Of a stretch of DNA of 35,165 bases, positions 26,906 to 35,141 are shown in pieces. Made by a program: the position numbers and the translations under genes. Below the pieces are notes generated by a model. That model was not told where the DNA came from. It searched no databases and was given only the letters and a program-made list of their open reading frames with translations. Numbering within the stretch: position 1 is the stretch's first letter; every line of letters begins with the position of its first letter. The stretch comes from Rhodopirellula sp. GTDB taxonomy: Bacteria > Planctomycetota > Planctomycetia > Pirellulales > Pirellulaceae. The DNA lies in NCBI GenBank assembly GCA_002690925.1, contig NZGD01000198.1:1-35165 (forward strand), read 5' to 3'.

Positions 26906-28162
26906 CTAAAGCAATAGGCCCGCGATTGCCCCGGTCATGCAACAGGCCAACAAGCCACCGAACATGGCTCTCAGCCCCAGTTGGGCCAAGTCCTTTTTGC
27001 GCGATGGCTCCAAGCCTCCGATTCCGCCCACCTGGATTCCGATTGCCCCAAAATTGCTGAAGCCGGCCAAGGCATAGGTCATCACGATCGCCGTCCGCTC
27101 GCTGATTGCTTTCCCTGCTCCGACCTCGGCTTTGCCGAGGGCGTCATACGCAATGAACTCGTTAGCAACGGTTTTCAAACCAATCAACCTGCCTGCCTCG
27201 AGGCACTCAGCAGCGGGAATACCCATCAGCCAGGCAAAAGGCCAACAAAGGTACCCCAAAACGACTCCCAACGACAATCTTGGATCACCCGCTGGATCGA
27301 CAAACCCAACCTGCTCAGATGCGAATCCCAAGATGAGGTCGACCAAGGCAAGCAACGCGAGAAACGCGATCAGCATCGCCCCGACATTCATTGCCAATTT
27401 CAGCCCATCACTGGCACCCTCAACTGCAGCGGCGATCAGATTGACGTGCTCAGAGGGAGCCGACAGTGTCATTTCAGCGGACACTTTTTCTGGCTCAACT
27501 TCTGGAACCATCACTTTGGCAATCAGCAACGCGGCCGGGGCACTGATCACGGAGGCAGTCAACAAGTGCGAGATATCAATACCCATACCTGCGTAGACGC
27601 CCAACAAGCCACCCGTCACTGTTGAAAAACCACCCGTCATCATCGCGCAGAGTTCACTGCGAGTCATTCTTGACAGATACGGCTTGACCACCAAAGGAGC
27701 TTCCGTATGCCCAACAAAAACGTTGGCGGCTGCTGACAGGGTCTCCGCACCGCTGGTCCCGAGTGTGAATCTCATCACCCATGCCATGCCCCAGACAATC
27801 CGCTGCATCAGGCCGAGGTAATACAGAATGCTCATGAGTGACGAAAAGAAAATCACGGTCGGTAACACGCCAAAAGCAAACGTTCCCAGTAGTGACTCAC
27901 CGAGAGGGTTCTCTCCACCAGCACCAAACAGAAACCCGCTGCCTTCGGTTACCGTGTCGAGGACCGAGGTGAATACATCACCAATCTTTTCGAACACCAA
28001 ACGCCCTGTCGCAGTGCGAAGAACCAGAAATCCGAGCAAAAGCTGGAGGAAAAGACCTCCCACCACGACCCTGAAGGGAAAACGTCGGCGATGACTACTG
28101 ATCAACCAAGCCAGAAGAATGAAAACAAACAGGCCCAATACACAGATGAAACGCGCCTGCAT
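26906..28162 (-). CDS. nupC: Concentrative nucleoside transporter (CNT/NupC family)
   Basis: 418 aa inner-membrane symporter importing nucleosides with H+ or Na+. The N-terminal three helices, the gate region FGVLPTVIFFSSLMSILYYL, the signature ETLSAAANVFVGHTEAPL and PYLSRMTRSELCAMMTGGFS are characteristic, as is the late GKAISERTAIVMTYALAGFSNFG block. Full length for bacterial members. It lies 42 bases after upp on the same strand, so imported pyrimidine nucleosides and recovered uracil are handled by one operon. No strong terminator is seen beyond its stop. Confidence 0.95.
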   Translation of the reverse strand: MQARFICVLGLFVFILLAWLISSHRRRFPFRVVVGGLFLQLLLGFLVLRTATGRLVFEKIGDVFTSVLDTVTEGSGFLFGAGGENPLGESLLGTFAFGVLPTVIFFSSLMSILYYLGLMQRIVWGMAWVMRFTLGTSGAETLSAAANVFVGHTEAPLVVKPYLSRMTRSELCAMMTGGFSTVTGGLLGVYAGMGIDISHLLTASVISAPAALLIAKVMVPEVEPEKVSAEMTLSAPSEHVNLIAAAVEGASDGLKLAMNVGAMLIAFLALLALVDLILGFASEQVGFVDPAGDPRLSLGVVLGYLCWPFAWLMGIPAAECLEAGRLIGLKTVANEFIAYDALGKAEVGAGKAISERTAIVMTYALAGFSNFGAIGIQVGGIGGLEPSRKKDLAQLGLRAMFGGLLACCMTGAIAGLLL

Positions 28163-28204
28163 GCCGATCTACTCTGGTGGATGTACTCGAAACAAGAAAA
28201 TGGC

Positions 28205-28840
28205 TTAACCAGGCTGCGGGGTATCAAAAATTCGATCACCTGCATCACCCAAGCCCGGCACAATATACGACTGATCATTCAACACGGGGTCGATCGCAGC
28301 GACATAAAGCTTAACGTCTGGGAAATCCCGCTGCACCCGTTCGACCCCATCTCGTGAGGCAATGATGCTGAGCACGCGTATTTCTTCCACGCCCCATTCC
28401 ATCAGACGCTTGACAGCTAGCTCAATCGAGCCACCTGTGGCCAGCATCGGATCAAGCACAAGGGCTGTGTTGGGCGCCCCCGACTTGGGAAGCTTGTCAT
28501 AGTACTCAACTGGCTCTGCAGTTTCTTCGTTTCTATAAAGCCCCAAATGCCAAACAGCAGCATCTGGAAGCAAATTCAACAACGGATCGACCATCCCCAA
28601 CCCGGCTCTTAAAATCGGGACCAGAGCGACACAGCGTGTCACCTGATGACAATCAGCCTCGGCAAGAGGAGTCTGAACGGCCACGGGCTCGACAGCCAAG
28701 TCTTCGGTCGCATAAACGCCAACGAGCACAGAAAGACGATTCACGGCAGCCCGAAAATGACTGGGCGCAGTGGATTTTTCTCGCACCGTACAAAGATGGT
28801 GCTCAATCAATGGGTGCTGAATCTCGGTCACGTGCCCCAT
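28205..28840 (-). CDS. upp: Uracil phosphoribosyltransferase
   Basis: 211 aa enzyme converting uracil and PRPP to UMP in pyrimidine salvage. The PRPP-binding loop is LVLDPMLATGGSI; the flexible-loop region VPILRAGLGMVDPLL and the C-terminal uracil-binding YIVPGLGDAGDR are intact. ATG at 28840 (MGHVTEIQHPL) is chosen over the TTG at 28858 because AGGA lies 10 bases before it and family members begin near this point. It is first in a two-gene unit with nupC. The tRNA-Ser gene lies 41 bases upstream on the same strand. Confidence 0.96.
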   Translation of the reverse strand: MGHVTEIQHPLIEHHLCTVREKSTAPSHFRAAVNRLSVLVGVYATEDLAVEPVAVQTPLAEADCHQVTRCVALVPILRAGLGMVDPLLNLLPDAAVWHLGLYRNEETAEPVEYYDKLPKSGAPNTALVLDPMLATGGSIELAVKRLMEWGVEEIRVLSIIASRDGVERVQRDFPDVKLYVAAIDPVLNDQSYIVPGLGDAGDRIFDTPQPG

Positions 28841-28881
28841 AGCAACACCGTCCTGCAAAAGAAGGAATCAGCCAAAAGAAG

Positions 28882-28968
28882 CGGATGGAGTGGGATTCGA
28901 ACCCACGGTACGCGCAAACGTACGCCAGTTTTCAAGACTGGTGCCTTCGACCACTCGGCCACCCATCC
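28882..28968 (-). tRNA. tRNA-Ser (anticodon UGA)
   Basis: 87-nt class II tRNA. The acceptor stem GGATGGG pairs with TCCATCC, with one G-T pair, and the discriminator base is G. The anticodon stem CCAGT/ACTGG encloses loop CTTGAAA with anticodon TGA. A long variable arm (GTACG/CGTAC stem) marks serine tRNAs, and the T arm is GTGGG-TTCGAAT-CCCAC. CCA is not encoded. It reads UCA and probably other UCN codons. Confidence 0.97.
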
Positions 28969-29262
28969 AAAAACGACAAACCAGTCGTTCCTAAGCATCT
29001 TACTTTAAATGTTTTCTCTCCAGTCGTCGACCGCACTTATATCTCACCTGCAGTCAGCATTGGTCCCTCAAGTTAAATCAAACCAGCCAAGATCCGCCAG
29101 AAGATGCACGCGGTGATAGGAACAATATGATTTCCGGCAATCATAACGTGGTGCTTGACAGCAAAATCCGCATGACATGTTCACCGAGAATAGCGAACCA
29201 CCTTGTTTTCGAACATAAAGAAAAGGCTGCCAGCGCGGTGCGGCATTCTAATTGCAAACACT
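28969..29262. other. Non-coding spacer between tRNA-Ser and lptB
   Basis: No gene or clear repeat is seen in these 294 bases. The tRNA promoter should be at the low-coordinate end on the minus strand, and the lptB transcript must end in the high-coordinate part, but I see no good hairpin with a T-tract. Confidence 0.5.
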
Positions 29263-30147
29263 TCAAAGATCCGTAACCCGTCGTTTACGACGAGACGTTA
29301 CCCCCGAATCCTGCCGCAAATGTGGCTTTGGAACTGGAGTTCCTTTGTGCTCAAACGACGTGTCGATACCGGAATCAATGTTCCCTAGATACTCTTCACG
29401 AACCTTGGGATGTTGCTTGACTTCATCGGGCGTTCCGTCGATCAGAACCTGACCCTGATAGATAACGTAGCAGCGTTCCACAGTCTGCAGAATTTCCCGA
29501 GCCGCGTGATCTGTAATCAGGACGCTAATTCCACTGTCGCTTAATTGCTTGATAACACCTTGAATCGATTGCACGGTGACGGGATCAATGCCAGCGAAGG
29601 GTTCGTCTAGCATGACAATTTTCGGATTGGAGACGAGGCACCGTGCGATTTCGAGACGCCGACGCTCTCCACCACTCAAACCACCCGCGCGACTTTTTCG
29701 TATATGGGTAATGTTGAACTCTTCCAACAATTCATCGGTACGACGCTTGCGTGTTGTACGATCAACACCAAGAAGTTCCAGCAGTGATGAAATGTTCTGC
29801 TCAACCGTCAGCTTCTTGAAAACGCTTGGTTCTTGAGGCAAGTATCCCATATGCCCATCCTTCGCGCGGCGAAACATCGGCCAATTCGTGACATCACGTC
29901 CTCCCAAGTACACTCGGCCGCGGTCGGGTTCGACCATGCCACAAATCATCCGGAAACTGGTTGACTTACCGGCCCCGTTGGGCCCAAGCAAGCCAACAAT
30001 CTCGGCTTTGCCGACCGTAAGATTGACACCATCCACGACACGCCGACGCCCGTAAGTTTTTTGCAATCCGACAGCCTCAAGAACGGGCTGCAGTTGCGTT
30101 TGCGGCTCTGCTTGAGTGAGCGGAGCATTCATAGTTGGGGAATCCAT
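29263..30147 (-). CDS. lptB: LPS export ABC transporter ATP-binding protein
   Basis: 294 aa ATPase of the LptBFGC machine that pulls lipopolysaccharide out of the inner membrane. Walker A is G55-P-N-G-A-G-K-S-T63, the Q-loop is YLPQEPSVF, the signature is L157-S-G-G-E161 followed by RRRLEIAR, Walker B is IVMLDEPFAGIDP and the switch His is in LITDHAARE; the EPFAGIDP and HAARE patterns are LptB-like. A basic tail of about 35 residues after the usual EEYLG end is extra. ATG at 30147 is fixed by AAGGAAG 6 bases before it; the open frame to 30237 overlaps lepB. It starts 20 bases after the lepB stop, so the two are one operon. Confidence 0.93.
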   Translation of the reverse strand: MDSPTMNAPLTQAEPQTQLQPVLEAVGLQKTYGRRRVVDGVNLTVGKAEIVGLLGPNGAGKSTSFRMICGMVEPDRGRVYLGGRDVTNWPMFRRAKDGHMGYLPQEPSVFKKLTVEQNISSLLELLGVDRTTRKRRTDELLEEFNITHIRKSRAGGLSGGERRRLEIARCLVSNPKIVMLDEPFAGIDPVTVQSIQGVIKQLSDSGISVLITDHAAREILQTVERCYVIYQGQVLIDGTPDEVKQHPKVREEYLGNIDSGIDTSFEHKGTPVPKPHLRQDSGVTSRRKRRVTDL

Positions 30148-30153
30148 TCCACA

Positions 30154-30160
30154 CTTCCTT
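30154..30160 (-). promoter_or_regulatory. Ribosome-binding site of lptB
   Basis: AAGGAAG on the minus strand, 6 bases before ATG at 30147, one of the few strong Shine-Dalgarno matches in the window. It decides the start. Confidence 0.75.
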
Positions 30161-30167
30161 ATTATCC

Positions 30168-32201
30168 TTAGCGAATCAATTTCATCCGCTTGAAGTTGGG
30201 CAAAAACGGAACAGGCGAGTTCCATGAGTGGGGCCAAAAAACAACCAAAGCCTTACCTACCAACAAGTCACGCGGCACAAACGAATCATCTGACCAACGC
30301 CAAGCAGCCTCATTCACGCCACGTGGAAGAACTTTTTGAGGCTTGGTTCCAGCCCAACAGCGTGCATCCAGACTTTCAGGACTGTTATCTCCCATCGGGA
30401 AAAACTGATCTTTGCCAGGCTCGTCTGGAAACGACCGAAGTTCAAACTCCACTGTCCGCCGAGCACTCCAACCTGGGAAACTATTCCAACTGGCAGGGTC
30501 CGCGAGAATCTCTTGTATTTGGATTGGCCGGGAAACAGCTCCATCGGTCAGCTGCCACAACTGGTTCATGTCGTAATCATAAATACCAAAATCGCTACTC
30601 GTCGTGGCGATGTAGTACTTGTCACGATGAATCCGCAGTGATGTCACCATGGCGTCACCTCCCCGCACCGCAAGTCCTACCGGTGCTCCATCCAAGGGGT
30701 GCTCGGGCAGATACATCGGATGATTTTCTTCGACAGCACGGAACGTCCGTGCGTCAAAAGTGGTGGGGCGGTCAAATTCAACTAATGAGCCATCAACCCA
30801 AAGCAGTAATTGATCATCACAGTTGCTGAAGCGTATATCGTGAATTTTACCATTCATGACGGCTGTGGCAGCAGTTGGCACCCCCACACTACCATCTGCG
30901 GCTGGATTGAAATCACGTGATTCAACATCTTCAATTGCCAAGCTTGCTTGACCGCTGGACAAGTCAATCCTACATCGGTACTTCACGCCTGCCTCGACCA
31001 ACTCGAGCATCAATTCTTGACTGCTGTTGGATGTTTTGACTTGGGCTTCCACCATCAAGTCCCCAACCCAGTCCATACCATCGCGTCCGATCCCTTGTTT
31101 ACTTTGGTCCGCTCCACCCCAACGCGGCAGACTATCGAACTGATCAATGCTTTCGCCTGACTTAAACTCTGGAGCGAACTTGCCCCGCGAGTAGCCACTG
31201 TTCATCATCCGCGAAAGCGGGGAACCACCAGAACTGGAGGGTCGGTTCCCGTAAACGGCCCGTGCCGGTACAAGCACGTATGATCCATAAGCGTAAAAAT
31301 CGGTGATAGCACGACTGCTGTACGGATTGACATTCGCGAGAGAGCCGCCCGATCTTGCCAATTCCCACTGCTCGTCGGTGGGCCAACGGTGAAAATAACG
31401 AAGCCATTCAAAACGCTCTGGATTCCCGTTTTTCAGAACGGCTTCCAATCCGTCTCCTGTTCTCGTAATCTGCCAAGAGTCCTGTGGTGGAGTTTCGGAT
31501 TTTTCACGCCAAGGTTGCCAACGACTTGGATAGTTGGCCGCAATTAAATCCTCGGATTGATGGTCCGTGTCGTAAACCAATTGACGCATCGCCAGCAACT
31601 TATCCGCCGGTTTACGAAGAATTTCACTCTCCTCATCGGTACCGGTCGTGCTCGCGTACACATCACCGTGCCTGATTGTGAGTGTCTCGTTGGGGAGACC
31701 TACCAAGCGTTTGATGTAATTCTGTTTTGGGTTTCCGGGATACTTAAAAACGATGACATCCCATCGTTCCGGCTCATTCAAGGTGTAGGTGAATTTACTG
31801 ACCAGAATGCGATCGCCGTTAAAAGTCCTTTCATTCTTGTCATTCACCAAGTCGAGCGGATTGACGTAACGACAATTTGGACAGATACCGGCCACGACAA
31901 CATCATCAGTGCTGCTACCTGAACGCTCCCGGCTGGCTCCGACCTGAAAGGACGTCCGGCATTCATCGCAAATCAAATCCTTATGTGCCCCCATCAGCGT
32001 CGGTGCCATTGACCCTGTAGGAATAACAAAAGCTTCGGCAAGAAAAGCGCGGAACAGAAGAGCAAGAATGAACGCCACAACAAACGCCTCAACAGTTTCC
32101 CGCTGAGCAGCAATCCGAAAGGACTCTGCCCGGATTTCGGCAGGATCGCGGTGGTCCTTTGCAGGCTTGCTACCGGATTTTTTCGTAATACGTTTGCCCA
32201 T
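30168..32201 (-). CDS. lepB: Signal peptidase I with zinc-ribbon-like insert and a large extra domain
   Basis: 677 aa from ATG at 32201 (a TTG four codons earlier is possible). It removes signal peptides at the outer face of the inner membrane. One membrane helix (about 37-57) is followed by the catalytic Ser64 in IPTGSMAPTL and the general-base Lys164 in YIKRLVGLP; the box E motif GDNSPES is at about 604-610. Two features are unusual. CxxC pairs at 78/81 and 107/110 (CDEC and CPNC) form a zinc-ribbon-like insert just after the Ser. About 440 residues lie between the Lys and GDN (about 127 in E. coli), including a region at about 376-560 that reads like a beta-sandwich (DIRFSNCDDQLLLWVDGSL). 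The enzyme core is intact, so activity is expected. Confidence 0.92.
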   Translation of the reverse strand: MGKRITKKSGSKPAKDHRDPAEIRAESFRIAAQRETVEAFVVAFILALLFRAFLAEAFVIPTGSMAPTLMGAHKDLICDECRTSFQVGASRERSGSSTDDVVVAGICPNCRYVNPLDLVNDKNERTFNGDRILVSKFTYTLNEPERWDVIVFKYPGNPKQNYIKRLVGLPNETLTIRHGDVYASTTGTDEESEILRKPADKLLAMRQLVYDTDHQSEDLIAANYPSRWQPWREKSETPPQDSWQITRTGDGLEAVLKNGNPERFEWLRYFHRWPTDEQWELARSGGSLANVNPYSSRAITDFYAYGSYVLVPARAVYGNRPSSSGGSPLSRMMNSGYSRGKFAPEFKSGESIDQFDSLPRWGGADQSKQGIGRDGMDWVGDLMVEAQVKTSNSSQELMLELVEAGVKYRCRIDLSSGQASLAIEDVESRDFNPAADGSVGVPTAATAVMNGKIHDIRFSNCDDQLLLWVDGSLVEFDRPTTFDARTFRAVEENHPMYLPEHPLDGAPVGLAVRGGDAMVTSLRIHRDKYYIATTSSDFGIYDYDMNQLWQLTDGAVSRPIQIQEILADPASWNSFPGWSARRTVEFELRSFPDEPGKDQFFPMGDNSPESLDARCWAGTKPQKVLPRGVNEAAWRWSDDSFVPRDLLVGKALVVFWPHSWNSPVPFLPNFKRMKLIR

Positions 32202-32561
32202 GGATGGCTGCAAGAATTTTCTAAGGTGTTGATTGCAATTAAAGAAGGTCGCATCCTAGCTATTCTACGTGCCTTGCGATACTTCGATTCAGGGCATGAT
32301 CACAGAAACCAGTGATCAAAATCCGCGTTTTCCGCACTTTTTTCTGTGTCGGCAGGTCTACATTGCTGGCATTCAATCTCTTTTCGTCCTATTCCCCTGA
32401 ATATTTGTCAGACACTGGCAACAAACGCCATAATACCTCTGCAGGGTGAATCTGACAGATTCGTGAAATCACCATGCACCCCACCGAGGTGAGTGAAAGC
32501 ACAGCCCACGTTGCGACAAATACAGCCCGACAACCCAACACGTTGATCGAGGACTCATGTT
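32202..32561. other. Spacer between divergent lepB and dprA
   Basis: 360 bases without a gene. It contains a 7-bp inverted repeat TGATCAC/GTGATCA with an 8-base loop near 32297-32320 and a promoter-like pair for dprA (listed separately). Promoters for lepB on the minus strand are expected at the low-coordinate end but not clearly visible. Confidence 0.5.
32405..32434 (+). promoter_or_regulatory. Candidate sigma70-type promoter for dprA
   Basis: TTGTCA (32405-32410) and CATAAT (32429-32434) with an 18-base spacer, each one base off consensus. It is about 125 bases before the dprA ATG and directed toward it. Confidence 0.5.
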
Positions 32562-33716
32562 ATGCAGTGTGGCGACTCTCGCGATGCAATTAGCGGTACG
32601 GATCATTCCAAGCATCTGTTTTCAACGATCCAACTAATTTCTCTGGCCATGCAATCTGGGTTGGGTCCCTGCACTCTCTCCACCTTGCTGAAAGAATTTG
32701 GGACCGCAAAATCCGTGCTGGCTGCCTCAACAGCAGAACTTCTTTCCATTCATGGTGTGGGAGAGAAAACAGTCAAGCACGTTCGCGAGGCGAATGATCT
32801 CGATCAGGCTGGAGAAGTATTTCGTTGGTGCGAAAGGCACAGAATAAACATTATTCCACAACTGTCGCCTTCCTTCCCACGCAGCCTCAGTGAAATGCCG
32901 GATGCCCCAGCTCTTCTCTACGTGCAAGGCCAGTTGGTTTCGGAAGATCGGTTGTCAGTTGCAGTGGTCGGAACCCGGCATGCAACGCCCTACGGGATAA
33001 CGCAAGCCGGTCGATTCAGCTATGGCTTGGCAAAGGCTGGGATCACAGTTGTCAGCGGTCTGGCACGCGGTATCGATGCAGCAGCACACCGCGGAGCTCT
33101 TGACGCCGGGGGACGGACAGTCGCGGTCCTCGGCAGCGGTCTCGCAAAGGTCTACCCCGGCGAGCACGCAGCACTCGCTGATGAATTATCACGCTCCGGA
33201 GCAGTTGTTAGCGAATACGCTCCCTCATGCCCACCGCGATGCGGACAATTTCCTCAGCGAAATCGACTGATCGCAGGTCTCACACTGGGGACGCTTGTAG
33301 TTGAGGCGCCTGACCGCAGTGGAGCTCTGATCACCGCCCGTTTAGCCGGCGAATTGAATCGTGATGTCTTTGCCTTACCAGGTCACATCAACAGCCGCGC
33401 CTCTCGCGGTTGCAATCAGCTAATACGCGACGGTGCTATCCTGGTGCAATCGATCGAAGAACTTATCGACGAACTTGGCCCTCTGAGCGAAGAAATCTCC
33501 ACAGCAGAAGGGTATTCCATACGCAACAGCAGTGAACTGAGCCTGAACGAGATCGAGACCTGTGTTCTGAATGCCATCCAACCGACAGGCAACTTGATCG
33601 ATCAAGTCATTGCCAACACACCCTATACCGCACAACAAGTACTCGCCGTAATAAGTGTGCTTGAAATACGTCGCTTGATTCGGCGACTCAGTGGCCAATA
33701 TGTGTCGCGCATCTGA
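32562..33716 (+). CDS. dprA: DNA-processing protein DprA/Smf
   Basis: 384 aa. It protects incoming single-stranded DNA and loads RecA during natural transformation. An N-terminal helix-hairpin-helix part (SIHGVGEKTVKHV) precedes the Rossmann-like DprA domain with VAVVGTRHATPYG, VVSGLARGIDAAAHRGAL, VLGSGLAKVYPGEH, FPQRNRLIAGLT and the SGALITARLA/ALPGHINSRASRG blocks. A C-terminal winged-helix-like segment (about 315-380) is present. GAGG lies 9 bases before ATG 32562; another ATG at 32557 is in a different frame. The stop is only 21 bases before the left end of the IS element, so the gene narrowly escaped disruption. Confidence 0.95.
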   Translation: MQCGDSRDAISGTDHSKHLFSTIQLISLAMQSGLGPCTLSTLLKEFGTAKSVLAASTAELLSIHGVGEKTVKHVREANDLDQAGEVFRWCERHRINIIPQLSPSFPRSLSEMPDAPALLYVQGQLVSEDRLSVAVVGTRHATPYGITQAGRFSYGLAKAGITVVSGLARGIDAAAHRGALDAGGRTVAVLGSGLAKVYPGEHAALADELSRSGAVVSEYAPSCPPRCGQFPQRNRLIAGLTLGTLVVEAPDRSGALITARLAGELNRDVFALPGHINSRASRGCNQLIRDGAILVQSIEELIDELGPLSEEISTAEGYSIRNSSELSLNEIETCVLNAIQPTGNLIDQVIANTPYTAQQVLAVISVLEIRRLIRRLSGQYVSRI

Positions 33717-33785
33717 AACATTAAACCACATTCTATTTGACCTGCTCCCACTTTCTAATACACGTCTTGTGAGGAAATCAGGTCT

Positions 33786-34626
33786 TTATCTGGCCGGGCT
33801 AGCCCGGCCAGACAAAGCGAATTCTTTGGGGGCCAAGTTACCCAAACCGCTATGTGGTCGTTGTTCGTTATAGTCAACTCGCCAAGCTTCGATCTTTCTG
33901 CTTTGCGTCGTCAAGCGACAAGAACCAATTTTCATTAAGACATTCAGCTCGGACACTGCCATTGAAAGATTCAATGAAGGCTTTATCCGTTGGTTTTCCA
34001 GGCCTACTGAAGTCAAGCATCACGCCATTGGAATACGCCCACTGATCCAACACTTTTGATCGGAACTCGGGACCGTTGTCAACACGAAGGGATTGCGGAA
34101 GCTTGCGGTGGCAAGCAACACGTTCTAAAACCGGAACCACTTCGTTGCCGCGCATTCGCTGGCCGACATCAATCGCAAGACTCTCACGAGTAAAGTGATC
34201 GACTATTGTCAACAGCCGGATTCTGCGGCCGTCATACAGCTCATCGGACATGAAATCCATCACCCAGCAATCATTAATGCGAGTCGCTTCGGGACGATCC
34301 TCACGGGCTCGGCAACTGACCCGTCGCCGGGGTTTCTTTGTTCGCAGACTCAACACTTCTTCGGTGTACAAACGATAGATTCGTTTTGCATTGACATTCC
34401 AGCATTCTCGCGTGAGCAAAATATGAAGTCGTCGATACCCATAGTGCGACCGTGTCGCAGCAAGTTCCTTGAGTCGCATTCGTAATACGGCCTGACCGTC
34501 TTTCGTGGGTTTGCATCGATGAGTGGAAAGGGCCAAACAAACCAGCTTACAAGCTCATCGCTCGCTGATCTTGTAGCAAGACTTGCCGCCCTCGACACAT
34601 TCACAAAGTCGAGTAGGCCTCAAAGC
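33786..34626 (-). pseudogene. IS3-family transposase orfB, broken by a stop and a frameshift
   Basis: DDE integrase-type transposase. Catalytic residues are visible: Asp in CWVMDFMSDEL, Asp in LRVDNGPEF and Glu in KAFIESFNGS. The frame from about 34626 reads into KISER, meets TGA at 34557-34555 where homologues have an Arg-type codon (ERRACKLV pattern), and continues with ACKLV. Near 33895 an extra base in an A-run (CAGAAAGATC on the minus strand) moves the frame, so the C-terminus KIEAWRVDYNEQRPHSGLG lies in another frame. Correcting both gives a normal OrfB of about 280 aa. Confidence 0.85.
33789..33812. repeat. 24-bp perfect palindrome
   Basis: Arms TCTGGCCGGGCT and AGCCCGGCCAGA abut with no spacer at the end of orfB inside the IS. 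It encodes the last residues of the C-terminal frame. It may serve as a transcription block or arise from target-like or IS structure. Confidence 0.75.
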
Positions 34627-34887
34627 TTTTTTGACAGCACATCCTGCAAAATCTGCTTGTCCAGACTCAGGTCGGCAACTAACGACTTTAAACGCCTGTT
34701 CTTCTCTTCAAGTTGCTTCAAGCGTCGAAGATCTTAGGTCCCAAAGCCCGGCGAACTTCTTCTTCCAGCGGTAAAAGGTTTGCTGGCTGATGCCAAGCTT
34801 GCGGCAGACCTCTTCGATCGGTGTTCCGGTCTCGGCCTGTTTGAGCGTGAAGGCAATCAACTGATCTGTGAATTTAGACTTCTTCAT
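34620..34887 (-). pseudogene. IS3-family transposase orfA, frameshifted
   Basis: ATG at 34887 gives MKKSKFTDQLIAFTLKQAET and an HTH of the IS3 OrfA type (EEVCRKLGISQQTFYRWKKK). The frame shifts near GLWDLRSS and stops at 34708. The expected leucine-zipper part, LRRLKQLEEKNRRLKSLVAD then LSLDKQILQDVLSKKL, follows in another frame and ends at 34620. The total of 268 bases is one base off a multiple of three, in line with a single indel near 34735. Confidence 0.85.
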
Positions 34888-34970
34888 CGGCGGTTTCTCC
34901 TAGGAAATGCCGACCTGAGTTGAATCCGATTTTCTCACTTTACTTGGATCAGTTTTTTGGGAGCAGGGCA

Positions 34971-35141
34971 CTCGGTGACTTCAGCGGCCATGACTTCACA
35001 AATCATGTCGCGGACGTCCCCCCTGTAGAGACTCGCGAAAGACTTAGCCGGATTGCGACGCTGAAACTTGCCCAAGAGATTGCAAAAATACTAATATCGT
35101 TCTTGAGCGTCTCCCCATCGGTGCCAGCCGACGAAAATTGA
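34971..35141 (+). pseudogene. Possible 3' end of a gene cut by the IS
   Basis: Directly right of the IS a plus-strand frame is open to TGA at 35139-35141. It reads GDFSGHDFTNHVADVPPVET and ends in a helix-like stretch LAQEIAKILISFLSVSPSVP. It looks protein-like but has no start outside the IS, so it may be the tail of a gene interrupted or truncated at the IS. I do not recognise the family. There is no matching 5' part left of the IS, where dprA ends. Confidence 0.3.

Larger units (their letters stand above)
33738..34970 (-). mobile_element. IS3-family insertion sequence (IS407-like ends), inactivated
   Basis: 1233 bp with imperfect 13-bp terminal inverted repeats: TGACCTGCTCCCA at 33738-33750 and, read on the minus strand, TGCCCTGCTCCCA at 34970-34958 (12 of 13 match). 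Ends starting TGACCTGC..CC and the orfA/orfB layout with a DDE integrase point to the IS3 family, probably the IS407 group. Flanking bases (TATT on the left, CTCG on the right) do not show a target duplication. Both genes carry lesions, so the copy is dead unless helped in trans. Confidence 0.85.

Noticed and set aside
33735..34973. Target-site duplication for the IS
   Set aside because: The 3-4 bases on each side differ (ATT/TATT against CTC/CTCG).
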